Assembly: GCA_000310025.1 (NCBI GenBank)
Contig: FN649740.1
Span: 641,728 to 705,727 of the forward strand
Length of the DNA: 64,000 bases
Source: Ectocarpus siliculosus
Taxonomy: Eukaryota; Sar; Phaeophyceae; Ectocarpales; Ectocarpaceae
Reading direction: 5' to 3'
Made by a program: the position numbers and the translations under genes
Shown: one piece after another, positions 33,110-44,974 of the stretch
How the letters are laid out: each line of letters begins with the position of its first letter
Position numbering within the stretch: the first letter of the stretch is position 1
Notes under the pieces: generated by a model
What the model was told of the DNA's origin: nothing
The model's database searches: none
What the model saw: only the letters and a program-made list of their open reading frames with translations

Positions 33110-33165
33110 CCATCCTACGGGACACCAGCATCCCACGGGACACCAACATCCCACGGGACATCAGC
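33110..33165 (+). repeat. Short tandem repeat, 18-bp unit
   Basis: Three to four copies of CATCC(C/T)ACGGGACACCAG occur in a row, the last one diverging. Confidence 0.8.
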
Positions 33166-33835
33166 GAAACTGGTCCTGTCTCGTAGGTTGGTGTGAGCCG
33201 ATCACGTTATTCAAATTGGCTGCCTTGTTGCCGCGTCGCTGGCTTCCTTCAAGTACGTAGGAGACTTGGAATTGTTTCTGGGTTTCTGACTTCCCACGGC
33301 GACTGTTTGCATACCATAGTCTATAGACGAAGGTGGGCTACTCTCGTGGGCACAGGATGTTGGTGAGGAGCTGTGGCGATGCACATCTGAAACGCTCTCT
33401 CTCCGGTTCGAGGGTCTTCAAACAGTCGAGCGTCCCTAAAACCGAATTTTGAACAGCTCGATCTCTGCGTCGAGCTACAAGATCTCCGTAGATGCGGGGA
33501 AACAGCCCACAGAGAATATCAAGCTGCCGCAAACCAAGCAGAACACGCACTTTACACACAGAGCCTACGCTTTCGCCCTCTCCCGGGGTAGGAACGGGCA
33601 AGGTTCGGCAACAGAGGGGTGTACACCTCGAATTTTTTACGTTGCAGACTTTTTAGGGGTCAGAAACGGCTTGAGCGTTTGTGGCGGCCACAGTACCGCC
33701 AGGGAAACCCGGAGGATGAACGGGAATGATCCAACTTCAGGGTAACATTGAACCCCGTTTGTTGTACCGGGTCCATCCCCTCCCCTGGTAAGAACCCCCC
33801 CTCCCCACGAAAGCACTACAGTAGGTGGGCCCGAT

Positions 33836-34420
33836 TAGCGGCAACCTGAACAACGGAATTGCCGATTCAGCGGCATCAAAATACCAAAATATCTCGTCAC
33901 AATTTCGACTCGATATAGCGGCAATGTGCCACTATAGCGGACGAAGCCCGATGTAGCGGCACTTTAGGGTGTCGCATACCCCAATAGCGGCAATTCCAAG
34001 AGTGGGAGCCCCCATGTGTTTCACCCGCGCGCACCCAAACACACACCCAGTGGGCGTCACACGTATCACGCTAGCATGTGCGGATCTAGAACTTTGTAAA
34101 CTCCCAAACCTACCACTGGGAGAGAAGGACGGTGGGCACCAATGTCGCTAAACCGACACGCACGGCTGTTGGACTTCAGAGCGTTTACCCAGTCATAGTG
34201 GAAATAGTCGGTAGACGCCCACGGCTGCAAAAGCATTGTGACGGTTGGGATCCTACTCCTTTCCCGTCATGTAGTGTGCGCATTAAAACGTTTTCTCCGC
34301 TTTAGCGGCAATGTGGCTGGTATTGGGGGGGTCAATAGCGGAAACATTTCCGCTACAGCGGAATAGCGGCACTGCCCTTTCTAGCGGCATGTTTTTGGCT
34401 TGCCCCTACATGCCGCTATA
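33836..34420. repeat. Field of dispersed TAGCGGCA motifs
   Basis: The word (T)AGCGGCA or AGCGGAA appears about ten times: near 33836, 33868, 33916, 33934, 33953, 33984, 34302, 34336, 34355, 34363 and 34382, plus one reverse copy near 34410. Spacing is irregular and the motif is often preceded by GATAT or AATA. Similar words occur at 35380-35480. It looks like the subterminal region of a transposon family rather than a satellite. Confidence 0.5.
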
Positions 34421-35807
34421 TCGGGCCACGTACAAATCGTGCGGGCCTATAAGTGAGAAGTGAAGGATGGTACACAGGCACTCCATGAGACTCGGTATTA
34501 ACGAGGTTCGAACAATCAACAGCAATTAACAATCAAAATTGAGCTCTGATAGATCGACGACCAAAACTAAAGCCTTGTCTAAGTTCCCACAAGAGCTCAA
34601 TTTAATTTATTGACTTGGAACACAACAGGTTAAACGTCCTCGGAGAACTTTTAGCTTCAAACTAAGTCAGCAAAAGCAGAAAATAAATAAAATGGATATG
34701 TTTTTCTTGGCCAACAGATCCCGTATTCGTTGGTTTTGATTTCTTACACGGCCTGATGCGCGAAGAACAGCGGAGGCCTCGATAAGCATGGCACTCTTGA
34801 CACAAATTTGATGGACCCACTCGAAAGGATAACACATCACAAAAGCGAAGCACCCACTGTATTTCACCCGAAAGACCGCAAACGCCCAGGCGCTACACCG
34901 CCGCACTTACCGACTTATATTCAAAATATGTCGTGCGACACCCTCTACACTGACGATGAGGGTGCCAGAAGCACGGTGGCAATACAGCATGCAATGAAAA
35001 GCACTGTTGCAAAGAACAGGGTGTACGCCCCAACGGCGACACGAATTGCGTGTGTGCGCGGGGAACGAGAGATGGAGAGCAACAGCTGCCGCAAGCGAGA
35101 GGTCCGAAACTCGCCAAACTGCACGAAGAAATAATCGGAATGCGCAGAGGATCTTATGCGTTCTAAATCCAAGCGAAATGAAAATGGTGGCCTCTGGGCT
35201 CGAACACAAGCAATGGTCGCCAATGATTATCCCTCACGGAAATGAAAACCTGGTGCTTTGAACAGAGCAAAACGACAAAATATACATCTGTTGTTGGCGT
35301 ACCTGACGGACCGGGAAACCTGAACACAAACGCTATGAGGTCCGAGCGTCCATGAATGAAGGTTCACCGTACAGCCGTGGCTCCGATATAAGCGGGTGGC
35401 GGTGTGACAAAGGCCGTTGACCCTCTTATATGAGAGCCCCCGCTTAAAACCAGGATAGGAAGTTACCCAACTATACTATAGCGGGTCGAGTCCGTGGAAA
35501 CCGATGTCGACCCTCTTCGTCGACCACGACTGTATAGACCAGGAGTGGGTGTCCAAATGTGCACGTGAACGTGACGAGCAAACGACACACCACGCTTTTG
35601 TGGAACGCAGCTATTTGCGCACGTAAACAAAAATCGTGAACTGTCGTCTTGCTACTTGGAGAGATAAAAAGATGGGAGCCATGCACGATGCTGCGATGAC
35701 AACATTTGTCTTGTTCTTCCTTTTTGGCTGGCATCCCATGATGACATCGCAGGGGCTTGTCGGTTGAGCCAATAGATACCGCGCGTCGAGATGACGCCGA
35801 CGCCAGC

Positions 35808-38056
35808 ATGGACGACTCTGAAGTAGCCTACATCGCCAGGTCGAAGCGGGATGTCGCTGAGCACTTCGGAGTAGCGTGGTCCACCATGCAGCCGCGGCTC
35901 GTGGGGAAAGTAGGAGGGAAGGTGAGCAATAACCCTATCCCGGACTCTATACGTGCTTCCCGCGGCAACGACGTCTGAAAAATATCGACCTGTAGATTTT
36001 ACCTATATGAAAAGATGAGTCCGCCGACAACGGTGCGATGTAATCGGCATGTGGAGACACACACCGGCGGCACCGCACAGCCAAGTGTATGGCGAGTTTG
36101 TTTGTGGCTGCTCTTGTAGGTGTAGCTTGGAAAATCACGCGCAAGTGGTGCTCGACCGGTGAAGAAGCACCCGCTGTCACTGGCTCATGGTCGTTCGTGT
36201 CGATGACAATACTGTACTCCTACGCGTGGAAACTACAACAAGCAGCCGGCGTCGTCAGCGCGCGCCACAAACCTACCAGACGAAGTGGAGACCGAGCTGT
36301 TTCAGCATGTGTTGTGGCTGTGCGAGAACGGCCACTCGACGAACTGGGACAACATCAAAGCAATTGCTTGGAAGCTGGGGAAGATGGCTGGGATAGAGGG
36401 TGAGTTTGTATGTTTTTCTGCACCGCGGCAGTGTGGGAACGGAGCAGGAGTGTCGCGCAGGGGGGGGTAACGGCAAGGATCGCTCGCTACATCACCGCTG
36501 GCGCAAAGGGGATGGGAGGGGTTGGGGTTAGATCAGTGATAAGGTGCGGTTTCGTCAATCGTATGCATAAGTTGAATAGTGCCAGTACGGTGCAGTGCCG
36601 GTGACGTAACTCTGGCGGGCACACATCGGCACTACTGAGGGACCCCTGCTGTATCCTGCCCGGTAGTCGTGATGGTAGGGTCTGATCTGGCATTGTAGTG
36701 TAGTACAGCAGTGCAATGCGGTATACGTGCATCAGTGTCTGTTTGTGGCAGTCGAACCCGGTTAGGGAATCAGAGGACGAACGAAGAAATCAATTGTGAA
36801 GTAGACGCGGAACAAGCAATCCGCCTTGCATACTTCGTTGTTAATGGCTTGGTCGCTTTGCCTGCGCGTGGCTGTGAGCCGCATCAAACCCCGCGTGCGG
36901 TTGATCCAGCGCTCGATGCTGAGCAAACTTCGCCCCCCCCGGATATGGCGCAGACTTTGCGGCGTCAAATCATTGGCTGAAGAGGTTCAAGGTTCGCTTC
37001 CCTGCCCTCGAAGCTCGCTACAGCCATCACCTACGTACAACCCAGCTCAGCAAGGTTGGTTTCATTGCCTAGGTTTTCTGACGGAACGCAGCAGCGGAGG
37101 GGATAAAATTTGTCTGTACGACCTGGTTTTGGGAACGGGGGTACACGAAGGGGCCAAAAGGCAGTTTGAAAGATGATTGTTCGCTTTTCAATGTTGAACG
37201 AGCACTCTTATTTTCGTGTGGTATGCACGTCTCTTAGCGTCACACCCCCTCCCCGTTCGTTCGTCGATAAATAGTAATACTGTAGGTCATGCTGCCCGAA
37301 TTCATTCAACCTTCACGCACGACGTCTTGCTCCGTGTGGCCTCGTCGTTCGGTGACACCGCCAGGCGGATATGGCCTACGCCGAAAGGGGAAGGGACGAG
37401 CGCGACAACTCAGACGCTACCTCGTTGGGTGACGGGGGTTGCAGCGGTGGTGAAGGTGGTGGTGGTGGAAGGAGCTACGTTGTTCCAACTGACCTTAAGG
37501 TGACCACCGCTGCGGGCGGGTACCTCGCGCTGGAACGTGCTAAAGTCGAGGCCGAGGCTAGTACGGCTCGACGGCATCAGCAGCAGCAGGCGGCGGGAAT
37601 CGCGCCGAACACGGCGGGAGCGGTGACACCGGCAGCGACGCCGGCGGGGGCGGGGGCGGCGGCGGGGGCGGCGGCGGGGGCGGCTACCTCGACGTCTTCT
37701 GCACATCAAGAAGCACAGCTGCGGCTTGCTCCCGCACCGGTGGGAGGCCTGCCGGGGCACGTGCTCAGCGCCCACCCTTATAACGGCTCGCAGCTTCAGA
37801 TAGCGCCGTCGCCGCACGGTCGCCACAGATTGCTGGATTCGACGGTTAGGGGCGGGGTCTGGGGACAAGCGGGGACGGGCGTGCTGGTGGGTTCGCCAAG
37901 TACACTCGGAGAGATATCGCCCACGACGGCACCTCCCCCAAATTTCCAACTTCAGCAACAATACCAGCACCTCGGCCTCGGGCTTCATCAGGCGGGACAG
38001 ATGGGAATTGGAGGACAGAGGATTGTTCCGATACCCGGGCAGCTGAAGCAGGAGCC

Positions 38057-38111
<55 letters not shown>

Positions 38112-38873
38112 CACCTTGTGAGCGGAGGAGGTGCGCCCGGAGTTCCCTCGGGACAAATGGATGCCAGCATAATGCAAGCGGTGCGATCGCAAGGTCCGAC
38201 GCCCATGCAATTCGCCGGCATAGCGGGTCAGAACATGAACATGGGTTTGGGGGGGGGAGCGCATCCGCAGCAGGTGGGTATAGTTATGGACGCAAGGGGT
38301 GGTGCCATGACTACCATGTACGCCCCGGCCGGGGTGGGGGGGGCGGGCACGCAAGCCATGGGGATGGTGGGGCCATGGCAAGCGGCGGTCGGGTGGCCCG
38401 AGCAACTGATGGGGCCTTGGCAGCACGTGGCCATCTCACAGGTTCAAGGAATACAGCAACAGCAACTCCTTCACCCGGCCGCTACTCCACCGAGCAGCTA
38501 CGAGAGCCAGGGTATGCTCAATCCCAGTGGTACCGGGCTCGCATTGCTGCTGCAGCAGCAGCAGCAGCAGCTACTACAGCAACAACATCAACATCATCAA
38601 CAACGACCGCAACAGCAACAGCAGCACCAGCAGCACCAAGGGCCAGCTTCTTCGGCATGGTTGAATTCGCCCGTAGGGCTTGGTTTGGGGCAGCATCCGC
38701 AGCCGGCGATGTTGGCGTCCGTCGCGCTAGGGCATGCTGGGGGGAACGGTGGCGGCGGCGGTGGCGGGCCCGAGTCGCTTCTCGATATGCAACAATACGC
38801 TGCTGGCGCTACCGCTGGTGCCGGTTCTGCGGAGCAAGAATCAGTACAGCATCAGGAGCAGCCGCCAAAGTAG
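35808..38873 (+). CDS. Helix-turn-helix (psq plus CENP-B type) protein with Gln-rich tail, four exons
   Basis: Exons are 35808-35921, 36246-36399, 36954-37054 and 37365-38873. The donors and acceptors (GTGAGC/CAG, GTGAGT/GCAG, GTTGGT/CAG) keep one frame with phases 0, 1 and 0, giving about 625 residues. Exon 1 gives a psq-like HTH (VAYIARSKRDVAEHFGVAWS). Exons 2-3 give a CENP-B/Tc5-type HTH: LPDEVETELFQHVLWLCENG, then NHWLKRFKVRFPALEARYS. Both resemble the DNA-binding half of pogo/Tigger transposases. Exon 4 has no DDE domain but a 500-residue Gln/Gly/Ala-rich tail with a run of about 19 Gln. The likely role is sequence-specific DNA binding with an activation-type tail in the nucleus, as in host genes derived from transposases (inference). 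The ATG at 35808 is the first in frame; an upstream exon cannot be excluded. Confidence 0.65.
36583..36640. repeat. Dispersed AGTGCCGGTGA...CGGCACTACTGAGGG repeat
   Basis: It carries the same end words as the hairpin at 2245-2290, here with a longer and imperfect loop. It lies in an intron of the helix-turn-helix gene. Confidence 0.45.
37365..38873 (+). CDS. Large last exon: Gln/Gly/Ala-rich tail of the HTH protein
   Basis: This single open exon of 502 codons ends in TAG at 38871-38873. It contains an Ala/Gly tract from GGC/GCG triplets (nt ~37640-37685), the main CAG tract (nt ~38056-38112), further Gln/His-rich stretches (nt ~38550-38640) and a Gly run (nt ~38740-38767). If the four-exon model is wrong, the ATG at 37371 would still allow this exon to stand alone. 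A long opposite-strand frame across it is a by-product of the triplet repeats. Confidence 0.7.
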
Positions 38874-39175
38874 CAGCAGCCCGACCAGTAGAGGGGAGTA
38901 GGGGCGAGGTAAGCAGAGGGGGTTCATCTGCGTCCGTCAGCGTCACCCCTGTGACGATGCCCGGATACGCAACGTGTCGGGAGGGTACAGGGGGCGGAGG
39001 CGGGGCGGCGGAGGCGGGGGCGGCGGGGGGAGAGCGTGTGGTCATGAACAGGATGACTGCCTGTTTTTTTCCCGTGCTAACAGCGTCGCCGAGAAGCGGA
39101 GGTGGATTATTGTAGCAAGAATAGTAGGCGGAAGCCAGTAAATTTGTCCACGACGGGAGCGGGGCGCGCGGGCGA

Positions 39176-39515
39176 GGGGGGGGGGGGGTGTACTCATAGT
39201 CGTGCATGCCGTAGTCGTTTGACCATTGACCTCGCATCCCTACAAAGCCGGGACGGAGCACGCCGGGTTCTCACCGGACCAGGCTCTCACATCACCAAGC
39301 GTGAAGCGCCGTGAGGTATTTGGCGAGTCGCATGAAGGGTGAGCTGCATCCTGCTAAGGGTGTTCGGCATCTTGTGCTTACTTCCTTGCGTACGGATGAC
39401 AGCTACGTATGACTTAATTTATTTTCTGGTGCTTTCACTTCCAGAGACAGTTGTAAGCACTGTGTAACTGCCTCGAGGAAGCTTGACCATTTTAACACAA
39501 CGTGGTGCGATCATC
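39176..39515 (+). mobile_element. LTR-like repeat preceded by a G-run, copy 1
   Basis: About 340 bp starting TGTACTCATAGTCGTGCATG and ending GTGCGATCA, the TG...CA form of an LTR. A run of G directly before it resembles a polypurine tract. It is nearly identical to 53399-53728. A shorter diverged copy of its start lies at 40050-40103. Confidence 0.55.
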
Positions 39516-39651
39516 CCCCGTTGCGCGGAGTGAGGGTTCTCGACCCCGCACAACATGATCTACTCGACCACCATTATGGTTACCGCCAAAAAAAAAAACC
39601 GAGGTAAAAAAAAAAACGGTAACCTGGTTGTCGAGTTCACGAAGTGAATTG

Positions 39652-39860
39652 GCTTGTTTTACAACGTCGTTGCCAAGCGACGAAAACCCAATCCCGATGG
39701 CAAACACCGAGTGGGGGGCTTGTTTTACAACGTCGTTGCCAAGCGACGAAAACCCAAACCCCGATGGCAAACACCGGGGGGGGCGGCTTGTTTTACAACG
39801 TCGTTGCCAAGCGACGAAAACCCAACCCCCGATGGCAAACACCGAGGGGGGGGTGGAGGG
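39652..39860 (+). repeat. 67-bp minisatellite beside a gap
   Basis: Units start CTTGTTTTACAACGTCGTTG at 39652, 39719 and 39787. Each contains the small hairpin CGTCG/CGACG and ends GATGGCAAACACCG plus a variable G-run. The array runs into the N gap, so the true copy number is unknown. Confidence 0.85.
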
Positions 39861-39871
39861 GGGGGGGGGGG

Positions 39872-39971
39872 NNNNNNNNNNNNNNNNNNNNNNNNNNNNN
39901 NNNNNNNNNNNNNNNNNNNNNNNNNNNNNNNNNNNNNNNNNNNNNNNNNNNNNNNNNNNNNNNNNNNNNNN
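39872..39971. other. Assembly gap (100 N)
   Basis: Exactly 100 N, placed where a minisatellite ends in a long G-run. Confidence 0.95.
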
Positions 39972-40039
39972 GGTTTTCCAGGGGGGAGAGTTTTTAAGAT
40001 GAAAAAGAAACAGAAAGGGGGGTTGACCCAGGTCCCGGG

Positions 40040-40105
40040 GGGGGGGGGGCGTACTCATTTGTTGCTTGCCGTAGTCATTTGACCATTGACCACGCGTCCC
40101 TTTCG
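40040..40105 (+). repeat. Partial diverged copy of the LTR-like repeat
   Basis: A G-run followed by CGTACTCATTTGTTGCTTGC and GTTTGACCATTGACC-like sequence matches the first ~55 bp of the repeat at 39188 and then diverges. Confidence 0.5.
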
Positions 40106-41039
40106 AGACGGAGGGGAGGGGATTTACGCAAGGGGAGTGGCGGCGCTCTTGGCATTTCGAAAATAAGCCCCGCCGGCCGCTGCTGATGCCACGGCGAGAA
40201 CAAGGCTGAAGGAGAAGGCGAAAGTGGCCGACCGAAGCCAAGAACAAGGGGGTTTCGGCGAGAGCATTGAGGTTGGGGAGGGGGGGCGGGACAGGACCAA
40301 AGCGGCGGGTGTTCACGTTTTTGTTTGTAGGCGGGGGGAAGTAGCCGAAGAAAAGAGGAGACGGTTGACGAGCTGCTGGTGTTCTTCCGCTATTCCACGC
40401 ACATGGGTTTCAGCCGTCGCGTCGGAAACCACGCACTGCTGTGGCTGTGTCTTTGTCTTTGTCTTTTATTTTCTGCCTTTGTTTTTCGCGTTGGGAGTGG
40501 TGGGGTGGTGGAGATGAAATGAGAAGAAGAAACATGAGCTAAGGGTTACGCAAGCAAGGTGCAGGGATGGAAGCCTGGATGCCGAGTTCTTTGTTGTGTG
40601 GTAAAAAGGACGGCCGGTCCGGCGTGTTTTTGACTTGGTGCGGAGGGCGGTTGGTGGCGTCTGGAATTCGTCACCACATGAAATCGAAGTACGAAGGTTT
40701 CCGGAGACGGAAATAGTTTCGAGTCTAGTCTAGACGAAGGCAGCGCGTGTGCATCGCCAGCGATATTTATTCACGTTGAGTTTGATTTTTTCCCGTTTTT
40801 TCCTGTTCGGTGGGAGAGGAAGGATCTTCCACGCTACTTGCTTCTCTGTTCACCAGCTTCCGTGTTTCCCTCTCTGCACACAACTAGAACAATTTTTGTT
40901 GCTTCTTGCCTTCTAAGAGGGCACCACCGCGTATTGTGCGGTATAATATGCATATCATACGCTTTGAATGTTATTTGTGTACAAAAGGTCCGAAGTGGGG
41001 GTCGGAGTGTTGGTCGCGGCTGCTGTTGGCCATATGGCT

Positions 41040-41105
41040 GTTGCTGTTGATGTTGATGTTGATGTTGTTGGTGTTGGTGTTGGTGATGTTGTTGTTATCG
41101 CTGTT
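41040..41105 (+). repeat. TGTTGATGT trinucleotide-type repeat
   Basis: Consecutive GTT, GAT and GGT triplets form a degenerate array. Confidence 0.8.
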
Positions 41106-44100
41106 GTTCTTTTGGTGGTGTTGTCTTTCTGTTGATGATGATTCAGTTGAATTTTGTTGTGATGCGAGAGTGCCCTAACACTCCCTGCTACATTTTATGG
41201 CGGGAGAGACTCATGGGTAGTGGCATTGGACTTAGACGGTGGAGCAACCACGACCGCTGATCCGAGGCAGCGAGTGACGTGTTCACAGGGTGCATTATTT
41301 GCTCCGTTCTTGAGCTTGTTCAGCTCTTTGATGCGCGGATTAGCCACCCAACACGTGTCATATGTTAACACAAGGCAGTGCCGTGTGGAGTCATCACGGC
41401 CCTTCTGCTGGGGAGACGGGGAGAGGGGGGGGGGGGGGGGGGGGTTGGTGACCGACCCCAACTGGCCTGGCGTGTACTGTGTGTTATTCCCGGGGACGAA
41501 GATGTTTGGTCTATAGGCGAGTTGACACTTTTATGCAACGCTGCAGCACAGCGGCTTTTTCCCCGTTGGCAGACAGGACAGGAGGCTGTTCGCCATCACA
41601 AATTCATCTCTGTATATATTCGCTGGTTTTCTGATCCGTATGAACAACATTTTCTAGAAACTCACAGCATTGAGCGCATCGCAAGAGGTCTGTGCTGTTT
41701 CATTTTACCTGAAGAGTTCAACCGGAGGAAAAAACGACCGCCGCGGTGTACGTGTGTATGGTGTTGGATATATTACGCCACGTGTTCGTTTCTGGGGTGA
41801 CGAGGTCACCCTTGGTGAGACTATCTGACTTGCTGGGTTGAGGAATGTTTGTGTGACCTGGTATATCATTTGGTGAAGCTTTACTTATTGTTTTCGGTTT
41901 CACTGGTGGGGTACACAGCGTTCGCGCGCAATGACTTTGGTGCTGGGTGGTTCATACAGTCGATTTTGCTCGCAAACAACCATGACGCTGTAGCACCAAC
42001 GTTGAGTTTAGACGATCAACAATGTAGCAGCATAGTGCAACGAGTAACCTTGTAGCAGAGCCAGAGGCGGGGTAAGTCACTGTCAGCAATAACATAGAGG
42101 AGGCGAGATGAGGCAAACGACAGTAGGCATTAGTACCAAATTTTCAAGGTTGCAGGGTCGCCGATGTTGTTTTGGTTCGCACCGGTGGCATGCGCGACGT
42201 TGCGCCTTACCCCCCGCCCCCCCACTTGCTTGTCATTGTCGTCGACGTCGTCGTCGTTGTTGCTGCTGCTGCTTCCGATTTTTTTTTTAGTTGGGAGTGG
42301 TGTCTCAGCCAGAAAGACTCTCTCAATGCGTCTTTGTGACCATAGACGGGGTGCATCTGACGTGCGGCTGTAGGATCCAGTTTTTTAGGTCGGTGCAGAA
42401 GCCTTCCTTCCAGTCCGATCAAAATTCAATCTGTCCCGGAATGACAAAATAGCCTGCAGTGTTTAGGGCAGTCACGGCTTTCCGGTTTCAAGTATGCATG
42501 AGGAATAGACAAGTCGTGTTCACTTGAGTTGTGGGTGCAGCTTGATGAACAGCATGTGCATGGAATAATTGTGTTGACTTATTGAAGTCCCGGCTTGGGC
42601 CTTGGTTGAGCGTTCTGTGTCTTATTCGTGAAATGTGCTTTAACTGGTGCGCGACACGGACCGAACTAGCAACATCATGGAGAGCTGGGCTGGTGGAACT
42701 GACTGGTGGTATACACGCGGGATACACGTGCTTGATCATTGGGGAGGGCGGGGGGGGGTGCAGATGAAAGCCAGTTCATCTTTTGTTTCCGCGAGGACGC
42801 AGGTTGTTTTTTGCGAAGAACGGGGTGGGAGAAAGGGAGGGACGTGTTTTTTTTGTATTGTACTTTTTTAGGACAAGGTGCGCTGAGTCTGGTTGTTTGT
42901 GCGCGCTTGGTTTGGTTCGACACTCATTCACTCTTCATCACTTGTTCTCTGTGCGTATTTTGTAGGCGGCGTTGCTGTTGTTGTTGTCGAGGCCGCTGCC
43001 GCTGCCGCCGTGGGTGCGTTCGAGGAAAACGAAGTAAGTTTGTTTGCCGTGGATGGAAATCCGACGGACACGTAACGAGTATCGAGTCACTGAGAGTTTC
43101 TACCCCACCTGCGACACGGGTGCCAGGGGTAAATGCTAGTTACAAGATTAACGAGGCGCCCAAAAGAAGCGTATATATTGCATTGGCGAGCCAATCGCGT
43201 AGCAATGGAAGCCTCATCATGTGTAGCACAACAGGCTGCGTGTTTGCCGACGATTTTTCGGACCAAACAAACTGGACCAGCCTACTACGTAAATGAGTGG
43301 GCGATGCCTGTCTCCAGCGTTTAGCTTCCTCTGCCATACGTGCGACGACGGGGGATCGATGGATCTATCTCTTTCTCCCTCGAACTCACATCGTAGACAC
43401 ATACATACGTGACGGACGTATTCATACAACCAATACAAACCAACAAGACAACAGCAACAGCAACCACCAAACATCAACAACAACCATTGATTGCCACGAA
43501 AAACTTAGCATACTTCGTAGTACGAAATAAGCAACAGGGGTTACTGCCGGCCGGTGCCAATCGTCAACCCCCCACTCATGATGTTTCATAATAGATACAA
43601 GGCTACAGTAGTTCTTCAGTATACGGAGTATTGTTCTCTCTGGGAGAAAACATTCAAGACGTGCGACGGGGATGATGGAGGATGATGATACGTAGTTGCA
43701 GCCATAGGCCCAAGTTGATTGTGGTGCTGCCAATCAGAAGGCATCGTTGTGAACCGTTCTCTATGTACGGCGTTGAAATCTATCGAAACGCGTGCGTGTG
43801 TGCTCGCCTCCTTGATTTCAAAGCCCGAATCGAGCAATATATGGAAGGGGCGGGGACCCATACCCAATCACGCTAAGAACCCACAAACTAGAGAGGCAGG
43901 GCGAGATAAATAGTTTCGTCCGTTACCCGTTGCCCTGCCCTTCTGGATCGCACGCCTCCGAGATACGTCACGTTTCGTGTACCTTTGCACGGGAGCAGAG
44001 CTCATACAAAAATAATTCATTTCTATCTTAGAAAAAAGTCGAGGGTACAGACATCACCCGAATCCGTGGGTATTCTTCATTCAGCACAAGGTGTCTTCCC

Positions 44101-44797
44101 GAGCAGATTTTTTTATTTATCTCATCTTCCTGCCAAACAATGTGATTCTTCGTTGATTCGATCAAGCGGAATGAAACGTACAACACCTCACGAACAAGGT
44201 AGAACGAACGAGTTAGCGAGGAGGTACATTCTGAAGGAAAATTTGCACGCACCGAACCGCCAAACTATAGGCGGATCCCCGCTTTTTACTTTGCCAACGC
44301 CCCCCTCATCCCCGAGCGGAATACGTTCCATGGAACCAGCCGCCGCATGATATCGCTACGGTATATCCCACTTGACCCACCCAAAAGTCTTTCTTCTCTC
44401 CTTCCACACAGGGACCCCTCCCCGCCCGAGCTTTCGGCCGTCCAACCTTCGGTCTATATCCTCTGATTGTCCCTTCTTCACGTCGCAACCTAACTGTCGC
44501 ATATTCACAGACCTGGTTACGACTACATCTATCTATCTATCTGCTGTCGCTTCCTGGCCGACTTACTGATTCTAGTGTATCTTTCCCCTCCCCTCCACGT
44601 AAAACAACAAGAAGAAGGTAAACGCAGGAGAAAATAAACATATATACATACCGTAGCATCGTACCTCCTTCTACACCTGTCGTGTTATGTCTCATTTCTC
44701 ATGATCTCCGACCCTTTGCCGGCTAACATTGCTTGCGCAGCTAAAACAACCAATTAATCAATGAGACATTTGCGACCGCTCTGCAAAGTCACAGCAG

Positions 44798-44884
44798 CAG
44801 CAGCATCAATAACAACAATATCATCAACATCAACATCAACAACAACAACACCATCACCACCACCACCACCACCACCAACAGCAG
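44798..44884. repeat. AAC/ATC/ACC trinucleotide tract
   Basis: Mixed AAC, ATC and CAC triplets ending in CAGCAGCAG lie within 100 bp downstream of the stop codon of the gene on the minus strand. Confidence 0.85.
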
Positions 44885-44974
44885 CAGCACCAAAACACGA
44901 TGCCTTGTTCATCCACTCGTTGCCTCTGCGACTTCATCCCATTCTTCTTCGCACTGTTCGTGAACAACCGTTCC

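Larger units (their letters stand above)
29756..35807. other. Gene-poor stretch with simple repeats
   Basis: I found no exon with protein-like composition plus usable splice sites. It holds a CT microsatellite (30775-30815), a short CATCCCACGGGACACCA tandem repeat (33110-33160) and the TAGCGGCA motif field (33836-34420), which are listed separately where supported. Confidence 0.4.
40106..44974. other. No supported gene; simple repeats
   Basis: Open frames are short and show no domains. The stretch includes a GTTGATGTT-type repeat (41040-41105), a G-run (41428-41445) and AAC/ACC trinucleotides (44798-44884). The last sits just past the stop codon of the minus-strand Cys-rich gene, probably in its 3' UTR. 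Confidence 0.4.

Noticed and set aside
37410-38426. Minus-strand frame of 338 codons with poly-Leu
   Set aside because: It is the reverse reading of the CAG-rich exon. Poly-Leu arises from CTG on the opposite strand.
38375-39115. Ala/Arg/Thr-rich plus-strand frame overlapping the Gln-rich exon
   Set aside because: A shifted reading of the same triplet repeats, running on into low-complexity GC-rich sequence. No domain.
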